This document shows positions 1-8,462 of a stretch of 64,000 nt of DNA, piece after piece (the first letter of the stretch is position 1; every line of letters starts with the position of its first letter). The notes beneath the pieces are model-generated. The model ran no database searches. It was not told the DNA's origin and saw only the letters and a list, made by a program, of their open reading frames with translations. The position numbers and the translations under genes are program-made. This stretch comes from Billgrantia zhangzhouensis. Its GTDB lineage: Bacteria; Pseudomonadota; Gammaproteobacteria; Pseudomonadales; Halomonadaceae. Location: positions 1 to 64,000 of the forward strand of contig NZ_JABFTT010000014.1 in assembly GCF_021404465.1 (NCBI RefSeq). Direction: 5' to 3'.

Positions 1-2
1 CT

Positions 3-638
3 GCAGGCCAGATGGCGAAGAAACTGGATGACAGCATGGCCCATCAGCGCACTGAAAATACTTGGCGGCTTAGTGCCAGTGCCGGAGCGATCATCGCGGG
101 GGTAGGGAACCTGATCCATGACGGAATCCGGAACGGCGCCCAGGCGGGAAGTATCCGGCTGGCCCGGATGGCAAATAGCATTTGGGTCAAAGGGCTCGGC
201 CTGATTAGCCGCGGGCTTGGCTTTGCGGCGGCGGGACTAATGGCATTCTGGGATTTTAAGAGCTTCCTTGATGCACGCCGCCACGGAAATACCGTCTTGG
301 CGGGGCTGTACCTATTCTCTGTTGGTGCGGGCGTGGGGGCTGCTGCATTTCTCAGCGGAGTCATTAGATTTAGAGTACTCGGGTTATCCGCGACTGGCTG
401 GGGTATCATCTTGGCGCTGGCCGTCATCGGTCTCTCTCTATGGATTGACTTTCTCAAGAACAACGCCTTGCAGGACTGGATGTCACGCAGTTACTTTGGC
501 CGCCTGGAAAGTGAGCGCTACGGAAGCCATGCAATGGAAATTGAACAGTTCGAACTAGCCCTGGAGGCGCTCGGAGCCGACACCGACAGCAAGGAAGACG
601 ACAGCATACCAGCGGGCTTGCTCCCGCAAGCGGAGTAA
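3..638 (+). CDS. C-terminal part of a probable T6SS effector (BTH_I2691-like), 5' end outside window
   Basis: The reading frame is open to the left edge, so this is probably the tail of a longer gene; an internal ATG lies at 12. The visible ~210 residues hold three hydrophobic segments (about residues 60-80, 95-120 and 125-150), then an acidic soluble tail ending in IPAGLLPQAE. Large T6SS effectors of the BTH_I2691 type end in a membrane region like this and are often followed by DUF6708 and PAAR genes, as here. The assignment rests on this layout and on recall of the family, not on a catalytic motif. The next gene starts 4 bp downstream, so the two are probably cotranscribed. Confidence 0.5.
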   Translation, partial: AGQMAKKLDDSMAHQRTENTWRLSASAGAIIAGVGNLIHDGIRNGAQAGSIRLARMANSIWVKGLGLISRGLGFAAAGLMAFWDFKSFLDARRHGNTVLAGLYLFSVGAGVGAAAFLSGVIRFRVLGLSATGWGIILALAVIGLSLWIDFLKNNALQDWMSRSYFGRLESERYGSHAMEIEQFELALEALGADTDSKEDDSIPAGLLPQAE

Positions 639-642
639 GCAG

Positions 643-1665
643 ATGGATTTTACCGGGCTAAATAGATTCCACGCGTACAAGCTTGACCGACCCTTGACCG
701 AGGAGGAGCGAAAAGGTCAGTTGAATCCCAAGAAGCCCGTCAGCGACGACCCTCTGGACTGGCTGTCGGTCATCAAGATCAATAGCACCTACCTGGAATT
801 GGTGGATCGCTGGTATGCAGGTAAGGGGTTCGCCACTTGGATGGGAGGCATGTTTGCAGTTCCGTTCACGCTGGGGCTTTTTTATATCATATATTCGTCT
901 ATCAAGCAGGCCAGCCCGGTTATGTGGATGCTTGACCTGTTATTCTCCTTGGCCGTTATGTTTTTTGCGTGGGTCGGCATTTGGATAATGCGCCATGAAG
1001 TGTTTCGCCAAACCCATTACCCCATCCGTCTGAACCGTAAGACCCGACAAGTCTATGCCTATCGACCGGACGGCACGATACTCCGAGCTGACTGGGACAA
1101 GCTCTTTATATGCGCCATTACTACCGGCTCGTCGGAGATGACCCGTATCGAAGATATCCGTGCTCATGTATTGGCCGAGGATGGCGAGACGGTCAAGGAT
1201 ACCTTCACCCTGGGATACCCCTATCTGGGAAACCGGAAAGGGCTATTACAGCTATGGGAGTATATTCGCCGCTATATGGAAGAGCCCGATGGGGTGGAGC
1301 GAAACTACAAGCAGACCGAAATTTGCATGCCTCTTGATGGCCGCCGTGAGGGGTTGGTCTTTGGTTTGGTTCGAGCTTTTGCACCAATGGCAAAGTGGCC
1401 GCTCATGCAACTTCTGGTTTCACCGCTGTGGACCTTGACGACTCTAGGCCGCTGGTTTGCCATGTACACCTGCAAGGTGCCTCGCTGGCCGGAAGAAGTG
1501 GAGGCCGCTTGCCAGGTCGGTCCCGATGACCCCTATCAAAAAGATTGGCGCGACAACGGCAAGTACGACTTCTGGGAGTTGGGCTGGCCATTGGTCTGCT
1601 TCGCGGTGGGGCTCACTGTGCTTGGCATCGGCGCTGTCTGGCTGGTGAGGGCGTGGTTCTCCTGA
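643..1665 (+). CDS. DUF6708 family membrane protein, copy 1
   Basis: 340 aa. The N-terminal soluble part (DRPLTEEERKGQLNPKKP) is followed by a hydrophobic hairpin at about residues 70-125, a soluble central domain with the conserved string RQTHYPIRLNRKTRQVYAYR, and a C-terminal membrane helix. It matches my recollection of DUF6708 proteins, which accompany T6SS effector/PAAR genes. Function is unknown; an immunity or effector-accessory role is inference from position. It is paralogous to the next gene. The central and C-terminal parts are nearly identical to that copy, but the membrane hairpin is not. Confidence 0.75.
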   Translation: MDFTGLNRFHAYKLDRPLTEEERKGQLNPKKPVSDDPLDWLSVIKINSTYLELVDRWYAGKGFATWMGGMFAVPFTLGLFYIIYSSIKQASPVMWMLDLLFSLAVMFFAWVGIWIMRHEVFRQTHYPIRLNRKTRQVYAYRPDGTILRADWDKLFICAITTGSSEMTRIEDIRAHVLAEDGETVKDTFTLGYPYLGNRKGLLQLWEYIRRYMEEPDGVERNYKQTEICMPLDGRREGLVFGLVRAFAPMAKWPLMQLLVSPLWTLTTLGRWFAMYTCKVPRWPEEVEAACQVGPDDPYQKDWRDNGKYDFWELGWPLVCFAVGLTVLGIGAVWLVRAWFS

Positions 1666-1719
1666 TGGCGGACGAGCGTCTGGCATTGAGCGGGCTTGCT
1701 CCCGCAGGCGGGGTAAGAT

Positions 1720-2739
1720 ATGGACTATACAGGGCTCGGAAGGTTTACGGCGTACAAGGTCAATCGACCATTGACCGAGGAAGAGCGAAAAGAGAAGTTG
1801 AATCCCAAGCAGCTTGCCAGCGACGCCCCGTTGGACTGGTTGTCAGTAATCAAGTTAAATAGCACCTATCTGGAACTGGTGGATCGCTGGTATGCAGGGA
1901 AAGGCTTTTCAACTTGGATGGGTGGGATGTTTGTAATCCCCTTCACCGGAGCTGTAGCTGCATTTTTTTTGCTAATGATAGAGAAGAATACTGTCGAGAT
2001 GTGGGCTGGCGGTGCATTTATCATCGTAATGCTATCTTTGTGTGCTCTTGGGGGAGGGTATGGAGTTAGTCTCGACGCCTTTCGTCAAACCCACTATCCC
2101 ATCCGTCTTAACCGCAAGACACGAACAGTCTACGCCTATCGTCCGGATGGCTCGGTCATCCAAGCGAGCTGGGACAAACTATTTATATGTTCTGTTACCA
2201 CGGGGTCATCCCAGGTGACCAGTACCGAGGATATTCGTGCCCATGTGCTTGCCGAGGATGGCGAAACCGTCACGGATACTTTTACCCTAGGCTATCCTTA
2301 TCTGGGAAATCGAGAAGGAATGTTGCAGTTATGGGAGTATATTCGGCGTTATATGGAGGAGCCGGATGGAGTAGAAAAAAACTACAAGCAGACCGAAATT
2401 TGCATGCCTCTTGATGGCCGCCGTGAGGGATTGGTCTTTGGTTTGTTTCGAACTTTTGCACCAATGGCAAAGTGGCCGCTCATGCAACTTCTGGTTTCAC
2501 CGCTGTGGACCTTGACGACTCTAGGCCGCTGGTTTGCCATGTACACCTGCAAGGTGCCTCGCTGGCCGGAGGACGTGGAGGCGGCGTGTCCCATTGAACC
2601 CAACGATCCTTACCGCAAGGACTGGCGCGACAACGGCAAGTATGACTTCTGGGAGCTGGGCTGGCCGCTGATCTGCTTTGTCGTCGGCCTGGCGGTGCTC
2701 GGGGTTGGCATCACCTTGCTGTTGTTTGCGGCCTTCTAG
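1720..2739 (+). CDS. DUF6708 family membrane protein, copy 2
   Basis: 339 aa tandem paralogue of the preceding gene. The soluble regions align without gaps, for example NPK(K/Q) near residue 28 and KVPRWPEDVEAAC near residue 290. The membrane hairpin at about residues 70-125 is unrelated in sequence to copy 1. About 120 nt near the 3' end (from about 2455) is identical to copy 1 at DNA level, which suggests recent duplication or gene conversion. The 54-bp spacer before it repeats the last ~25 nt of the upstream effector gene. No catalytic motif was recognised. Confidence 0.75.
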   Translation: MDYTGLGRFTAYKVNRPLTEEERKEKLNPKQLASDAPLDWLSVIKLNSTYLELVDRWYAGKGFSTWMGGMFVIPFTGAVAAFFLLMIEKNTVEMWAGGAFIIVMLSLCALGGGYGVSLDAFRQTHYPIRLNRKTRTVYAYRPDGSVIQASWDKLFICSVTTGSSQVTSTEDIRAHVLAEDGETVTDTFTLGYPYLGNREGMLQLWEYIRRYMEEPDGVEKNYKQTEICMPLDGRREGLVFGLFRTFAPMAKWPLMQLLVSPLWTLTTLGRWFAMYTCKVPRWPEDVEAACPIEPNDPYRKDWRDNGKYDFWELGWPLICFVVGLAVLGVGITLLLFAAF

Positions 2740-2789
2740 GCAGGTGGTCTCCGGGGATAGGTGCAACGGGTGATGACGCTACAGGGAGA

Positions 2790-3017
2790 GTGCAACTCAA
2801 TGCCTGCGATGGTGTGATTCTGTTGGGCGATGCCACGACCCACGGTGCTCGGGTAATCAGCGCCCAGGTGGATGCGGATGATTCCTACGTGCTGACGTGG
2901 CGCGACAATGGCCCGATCGGCTGGTGGGAGCTTTACTGGCCGCTGATCTGCACCGTTATTGGCGTAGGTGGTTTCGTCGGTGTGATTGGTTGGATCGTAT
3001 CCGGTCTTTGGCGCTGA
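2790..3017 (+). pseudogene. PAAR::DUF6708 chimeric remnant
   Basis: A 75-codon open frame from GTG 2790. Codons 7-26 (CDGVILLGDATTHGARVISAQ) match the start of the intact PAAR gene at 3194. The rest (VDADDSYVLTWRDNG, then a membrane helix) matches the end of the DUF6708 proteins (…DDPYQKDWRDNG…). The DNA just upstream (acagggaga) also resembles the leader of the PAAR gene. The simplest reading is a deletion or recombination that joined a PAAR gene start to a DUF6708 gene end. It may be translated, but it cannot form a PAAR cone. Confidence 0.7.
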
Positions 3018-3193
3018 TGCGAAGGCCGGGGAGGTGGGCCCAGGCCTGGTGCCCCGCTCTTTTTCATTGCTCGATGGTGTCTTGTTGGGCAGGTAGGCAG
3101 CCAGGCTGGGGTACTCAAGGCAAGTGAGTCGACAGGGGGCTTCGTTACGCGAAGAAGCGCGTGCCTTCGGCAGGAGATGACAGGGAGACGTAG

Positions 3194-3472
3194 ATGTTCA
3201 ATGTTGGCGACGGTGTGATTCTGTTGGGTGACGCCACGACCCATGGTGGCCGGGTAGTCAGCGCTCAGTCCAACTATCAGGTGAATGGCAAGCCGGTGGC
3301 GGTGGTGGGCGACAAAGTGAGCTGCCCGAAAAAAGGGCATGGGGTATGCAGTATCGTCGAGGGCCACCCCACCATCACGCTCGATGGCAAGCCGGTGGCC
3401 TTTCATGGCTGCCATACCTCCTGTGGCGCCAAGCTGATTTCGGCTTCGGGAGGCCGGCACGGCCTCGGTTGA
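3194..3472 (+). CDS. PAAR domain protein (T6SS spike tip)
   Basis: 92 aa, essentially a bare PAAR domain. It has GDATTHGGRVVSAQ at the N terminus, KPVAVVGDKVSCPKKGHG in the middle and a C-terminal GCHTSCGAKLISASGG. His and Cys residues are placed as expected for the metal-binding tip. PAAR proteins sharpen the VgrG trimer and recruit effectors to the T6SS spike. No VgrG or T6SS structural gene is in the window, so this looks like an orphan effector/PAAR island. Start ATG 3194 follows a cagggaga element. Confidence 0.88.
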   Translation: MFNVGDGVILLGDATTHGGRVVSAQSNYQVNGKPVAVVGDKVSCPKKGHGVCSIVEGHPTITLDGKPVAFHGCHTSCGAKLISASGGRHGLG

Positions 3473-3592
3473 GTATCCGATCGGTCGAGGCCCCTCCACT
3501 TCGCAGCCTGGGTCGGCGGCACGCGCCACAGCGGCTGGTTCTTCAGCGAAGCGGTGCTGTAATGCCCCCTGGTTTCTGCACACCCAACGCAG

Positions 3593-3670
3593 CTAATGCC
3601 GGATGTGCTCGGGGTACCACATAGCCAGAGACTGGTGTGGCCGTTCTTCGTTGGTGCGCCAGTCAGACGC
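3593..3670 (-). pseudogene. IS3-type transposase (OrfB) C-terminal remnant
   Basis: Read on the minus strand this stretch encodes DWRTNEERPHQSLAMWYPEH followed by a stop. It resembles the W..(Y)N..RPH..L end of the IS3-family integrase core. The usual Tyr-Asn pair is missing and no catalytic DDE residues remain upstream. No terminal inverted repeats or target duplication were seen. It is a small scar and not a mobile element. Confidence 0.5.
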
Positions 3671-3698
3671 TGCGCGCCATGCCTGGCGCACAACGAAA

Positions 3699-3720
3699 AG
3701 CCCGGCCTTGCGGCCGGGCT
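3699..3720 (-). terminator. Rho-independent terminator (minus strand)
   Basis: 9-bp GC-rich stem (AGCCCGGCC / GGCCGGGCT) with a 4-nt loop, followed on the minus strand by TTTTCGTTG. It lies downstream of the truncated thioredoxin-like gene. Stem and flank match one half of the much longer hairpin at 5113-5158. Confidence 0.7.
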
Positions 3721-3899
3721 GGATCTTCGCTTCCTTACATCCTCCTCGGGTATCCTTCCGCCCCGAGCATCCTTGGATATCGAGTCTTCCTGACTCGGCC
3801 GTCCCTAATAGAGCCTCCTTGCTCAATACCCCTACTTTGCCTACCCGAAGTGCCCTTGGCCTTAACCTGTAGCAAGTCAGATGCAATATCTTGGGCGTT

Positions 3900-4049
3900 T
3901 CATTGATAGAGGCAGGCGTAACCGCGTGCCTGGGCTTCTTCGACCATATGGAACCGTTTGCTGTCGACTTCCACGTCGTGTGGGTCGGGCAAGCGGAATG
4001 CCGGCAAGGGACTGCCCAGCTCCGTCATGTTCGAAGGCGTCAGTGACAT
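3900..4049 (-). pseudogene. Truncated thioredoxin-family (AhpC/TSA-like) gene, N-terminal fragment
   Basis: A 49-codon frame with a good Shine-Dalgarno (GGGAGG, 10 nt before ATG). It begins MSLTPSNMTELGSPLPAFRL, the usual start of small thioredoxin-fold proteins (…LG.PAP.F.LPD…). The frame then runs into RFHMVEEAQARGYACLYQ and stops before any CxxC or CP motif. It therefore looks like a gene broken by rearrangement, near the transposase scar. Expression as a short peptide cannot be excluded. Confidence 0.5.
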
Positions 4050-4084
4050 GAATGCAAAGCCTCCCGTTCATTGATGCCGAGGGA

Positions 4085-4951
4085 TCATTGATTGAGGGTT
4101 CTGTCCAACAACAGCAGTGCTGCCTGCCAGGAGGAGGCGTCAGCGGCGGCGTTGTAGCCGAGAGGCAGGTCGAATTCCTCGGCCAGCGCGTCGGCGCCGG
4201 GGTTCGTGAAGCCATGGAGAGCCTGGGGATAAGTGATGACCTCGACGTCGGCACCTTGTGCCTCGAGCGCATGCGCCATGGCCGATAGGTCGCCACGTTC
4301 GACGAGCGCATCCGCGCCACCGTTGTGGATCTGCACGGCACCATTGAATCCCCCGCGTGCGGAGGCCGCCTGAATGGGGGCGCCGTGAAAGCTGATGACG
4401 GCCTCGAGCGGCATGCCGGACAACGCCATGTTCATGACCACGCTGCCGCCAAAGCAGTAGCCGAGAGCCGCCATGCCGGTATCCGCCACGGCAGGGTGCT
4501 GGCGCAGCTGGGACATTGCCGCTTCGAACCGGGCGCGTGCGGCTGGCCAGTCCTGCATGACCCGCGAGGAAAACTCGCCCGCTTGATCGGGGTGCGTGGC
4601 GACCTGGCCATCGCCATACATGTCCACGGCCAATGCGACGAAGCCCAGTGCGGCGAGCTGGTCGGCACGTGCGCGGGCATAACTGTCGAGCCCCCACCAC
4701 TCGTGCACCACCAAGACGGCCGGCCGGGGTCTATTGTCGTTGACGTTGCGCGCCAGGTATCCCTGATAGGTTTGGCCACCGGTCGAATACTCGAACGTCT
4801 CGCCTTCGACGCGAGGCCCCCACGAGGTGATGAGCTCTGGCTCGGACTCAGACTCAGGGTCGGCCCCCGTCGGCAGGCTGCTTTCCTGGGCCATGGCCGA
4901 GCCTGTCATCAATCCTGCGATCAGGCACAAGAGCATGAATAATGGGCGCAT
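4085..4951 (-). CDS. Dienelactone hydrolase family protein, exported
   Basis: 288 aa from ATG 4951, chosen over an upstream ATG at 5011 because AAGGAG precedes it and a clear signal peptide follows (MRPLFMLLCLIAGLMTGSAMA). An alpha/beta-hydrolase core follows: VLVVHEWWGL, the nucleophile elbow GYCFGGS with Cys as in dienelactone hydrolase, and the catalytic His in ALHGFTNPG. The substrate is unknown; the family hydrolyses dienelactones and other esters. It is a single gene between two minus-strand terminators. Confidence 0.85.
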   Translation of the reverse strand: MRPLFMLLCLIAGLMTGSAMAQESSLPTGADPESESEPELITSWGPRVEGETFEYSTGGQTYQGYLARNVNDNRPRPAVLVVHEWWGLDSYARARADQLAALGFVALAVDMYGDGQVATHPDQAGEFSSRVMQDWPAARARFEAAMSQLRQHPAVADTGMAALGYCFGGSVVMNMALSGMPLEAVISFHGAPIQAASARGGFNGAVQIHNGGADALVERGDLSAMAHALEAQGADVEVITYPQALHGFTNPGADALAEEFDLPLGYNAAADASSWQAALLLLDRTLNQ

Positions 4952-5112
4952 GCGAAGTTCTCCTTGCTCGTTTTTCTTGGTCGGGTCTAGGAGACAGCGG
5001 GCGTGAGTCACCCTTTACTAACATAGCTTCCCTCGGAAGCCTGCGTATACTGCCCTGTTCTGAAGCCTTTGGATTGGGCGTGGTGTGTCTGCCGCTAGCG
5101 CCACGACGACAG

Positions 5113-5158
5113 GGCCCAACGAAAAGCCCGGCCGCAAGGCCGGGCTTTTCGTTGGGCC
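5113..5158. terminator. Bidirectional terminator, 21-bp perfect stem
   Basis: A perfect 21-bp inverted repeat (5113-5133 and 5138-5158) closes a GCAA tetraloop of the GNRA type. T-rich stretches inside the arms can serve as U tracts in either direction. It follows the ribA stop codon (minus strand). Confidence 0.85.
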
Positions 5159-5171
5159 GATGCCGAATCGC

Positions 5172-5807
5172 TCAGGGCTTGCGTTCGATATCCACGTCGC
5201 CGGCCTGGGTGAAGTCGCCCAGCGCCATCATGTGACCAAGCTTGCCGGCCTTGGTGGAGAGATAGTGCTCGTTATGAGGATTGAGGCCTGTGGTCAGCGG
5301 CACGCGTTCCGCAATGGTGACGCCGGCCTGGGTCAGGGCGTCGACCTTGCGCGGATTGTTGGTCATCAGGCGCAGGCCGTTGATGCCCAGATGCTCGAGC
5401 ATCGGCACGCAGAGGTCGTAGCGGCGTAGGTCGGCGCCAAAGCCGAGCCGTTCGTTGGCTTCCACCGTGTCGGCGCCCTGATCCTGCAGGTGGTAGGCGC
5501 GGATCTTGTTGAGCAGGCCGATGCCGCGGCCTTCCTGGCGCAGGTAGAGCAGTATGCCGCGCCCTTCGTCGGCGATGCGCTTGAGGGCTTCCTGAAGCTG
5601 GTAGCCGCAATCGCAGCGCATCGAGAACAGTGCATCGCCGGTCAGGCACTCCGAATGCACCCGGCCAAGTACCGGCTCGCCGTCGGCTACGTTGCCCAGC
5701 GTCAGGGCGATGTGGTCCTTGCCGGTGGCTTCGTCCTCGAAACCGTGCATGGTAAAGGTGGCCCAGGGAGTGGGCAGCCGGGAGGCGGCGATGAATCGAA
5801 TGGTCAC
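5172..5807 (-). CDS. ribA: GTP cyclohydrolase II
   Basis: 211 aa, the standard length for RibA, which converts GTP to 2,5-diamino-6-ribosylamino-pyrimidinone phosphate in riboflavin synthesis. The zinc cysteines are visible in [19 protein letters not shown], the catalytic region in [16 protein letters not shown], and a conserved TNNPRK follows. The start is GTG 5807 after a GAGGT element. It stands alone, with a strong terminator behind it. Confidence 0.97.
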   Translation of the reverse strand: MTIRFIAASRLPTPWATFTMHGFEDEATGKDHIALTLGNVADGEPVLGRVHSECLTGDALFSMRCDCGYQLQEALKRIADEGRGILLYLRQEGRGIGLLNKIRAYHLQDQGADTVEANERLGFGADLRRYDLCVPMLEHLGINGLRLMTNNPRKVDALTQAGVTIAERVPLTTGLNPHNEHYLSTKAGKLGHMMALGDFTQAGDVDIERKP

Positions 5808-5975
5808 GGGGTACCTCGGTCAAGACCACGGTGATGCCGGAAGTGAATCCCGCATTCTAGCAGGAACGCCGGCCGGGCTCACGAATGTACGGCGTCACCG
5901 AACTTGGCCCGGGTCAAGCCGCGCGAAACATGTTGCGCTACAATGGACCGACATTTCCTGTGGAAGACTGCCTGC

Positions 5976-7050
<1,075 letters not shown>

Positions 7051-7058
<8 letters not shown>

Positions 7059-7431
7059 GGCTCGTTGGCTCCGGTGGAGTGAGGAGAGAAAGTGGCACCG
7101 CCTGTGGGCGGTGCTGGCCGTGCTGGCGGCCGTGGTCATCGCCATCGGTAGCCTGACCCCCGGTGACGAGATGCCCACCAACCTGCCGTGGGACAAGTTC
7201 AACCACTTCGTTGGCTATGCCGGCCTGGCGGGACTGATCGGTCTGGCCGGGCTGCCGCTGGTGCGGGCCTTCATCGCGGCGGTGCTCTACGGCGTCTGCA
7301 TCGAATACCTGCAGATCCCCGTTCCCGGTCGCAGCGGCGGCGATTGGGCCGATATCCTGGCCAATACCCTAGGCGCGGGAACGGCCGTGCTGGTGTTGGC
7401 AGCCGCCAGACGCTACCTGCTGCGACGGTAA
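7051..7431 (+). CDS. VanZ family membrane protein
   Basis: 126 aa, overlapping the end of hemE by 8 nt. It has four predicted membrane segments and the VanZ-like strings [13 protein letters not shown] and [17 protein letters not shown]. No enzymatic role is established for the short chromosomal VanZ-like proteins. Cotranscription with hemE is likely from the overlap, but no functional link is evident. Confidence 0.75.
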
Positions 7432-7447
7432 GACATCCCACGCCCAT

Positions 7448-7487
7448 ACGACGACGCCCGCTATCGACCGATGGCGGGCGTCGTCGT
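7448..7487. terminator. Terminator between convergent genes
   Basis: A 14-bp perfect stem (acgacgacgcccgc and its complement) with a 12-nt loop, followed by TTTCTT on the plus strand. It lies between the convergent VanZ-like gene and the cyclophilin gene. Confidence 0.85.
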
Positions 7488-7490
7488 TTC

Positions 7491-8060
7491 TTACTGTACT
7501 TCCGCGCGTTCGATCACCACCGCCTCGCGGGGCACGTCCTGGAACGGACCACGGCTGCCGGTGGGCACCCGCTTGATGGCGTCGACCACGTCCATGCCTT
7601 CCACCACGCGTCCGAACACCGCATAGCCCCAGGCCTGGCTGGAGTGGGTGCCCTGATGGTTGAGGAAGCCGTTGTCGTTGACATTGATGAAGAACTGCGC
7701 GGTGGCGGAGTGCGGGTCGCCGGTGCGGGCCATGGCCAGTGTGCCGCGCTCGTTGCGCAGGCCGTTGTCGGCCTCGTTGGCGATCGGCGCGCGGGTCGCC
7801 TTCTGGCGGAAGTCCTGATCGAAGCCGCCGCCCTGGATCATGAAGCCGTCGATCACGCGATGGAACAGGGTGCCGTCGTAGTGACCCTCCTGCACGTAGG
7901 TGAGGAAGTTCTCGACGCTCTCGGGGGCCTGCTCATGGAACAGCTCGATGGCGATGGGACCATGGTTGGTGTGCAGCACCACGTCGGCGGCGTTGGCATG
8001 GGCGGCAGCCAGCGGCAGGCTGGCGGCGGCGAGCAGTGAGATCAGGGTTCGCTTTAGCAC
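7491..8060 (-). CDS. ppiA: Periplasmic peptidyl-prolyl cis-trans isomerase, cyclophilin type
   Basis: 189 aa with an N-terminal signal peptide ([22 protein letters not shown]). The cyclophilin core shows [13 protein letters not shown], a GTLAMART segment, [10 protein letters not shown] and a [15 protein letters not shown] region, so the catalytic Arg and Phe are retained. It probably assists folding of exported proteins. The symbol follows E. coli PpiA; the gene is monocistronic and divergent from ccmF. Confidence 0.9.
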   Translation of the reverse strand: MLKRTLISLLAAASLPLAAAHANAADVVLHTNHGPIAIELFHEQAPESVENFLTYVQEGHYDGTLFHRVIDGFMIQGGGFDQDFRQKATRAPIANEADNGLRNERGTLAMARTGDPHSATAQFFINVNDNGFLNHQGTHSSQAWGYAVFGRVVEGMDVVDAIKRVPTGSRGPFQDVPREAVVIERAEVQ

Positions 8061-8462
8061 GGAAGCTCCTGTTTGTTCGTGATGGTGTGCGGCGAGGAAA
8101 ATGGGTGCCTAGCAACCTGTCGGACTTGACCGATCGTCGCGAGAAAGCCGGGGTTTCGCAGCGGATCAGTGTGAAGTTCGACAGGCTGATAGCTTACGTC
8201 CAGACGCGCTCGCTGTCAGGCGTTCGTCTCCCGAAGCAGGGCGCGACATCCCGCCACGCCGGATACCTTGACGTGGATCACAACCCGCCCGGGAAAAGAA
8301 GTATCGGGTATGGATATTTAACCGCGTTGGTCGGACGATGCATCCATACCCGGCCGAGGCAGCCTCGTTTCTCATCTCTCCGATCCGTTGCCCCGGCCAC
8401 GACCTGACACAGTGACCGGCAGGCGCCTGCGCCGTAGCCGGCGAGGCGGGAGGTGCCAGCCC
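8061..8462 (+). promoter_or_regulatory. Intergenic leader of ccmF
   Basis: 402 bp without a convincing gene between the divergent ppiA and ccmF. It contains an FNR/DNR-type box at 8268 and an 11-bp inverted repeat at 8305-8315/8342-8352. A strong Shine-Dalgarno (GGGAGGTG) precedes ATG 8463. Short frames here lack any family similarity. Confidence 0.6.
8268..8281. promoter_or_regulatory. FNR/DNR-type box upstream of ccmF
   Basis: TTGACGTGGATCAC matches TTGAY-N4-RTCAA at 9 of 10 defined positions. Its first 13 bases are identical to the box before nosR (26836). It lies 182 bp before the ccmF start. Confidence 0.6.

Noticed and set aside
8116..8130. TTGACCGATCGTCG as an FNR-type box upstream of ppiA/ccmF
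   Set aside because: The second half-site does not fit RTCAA; the box at 8268 is better.
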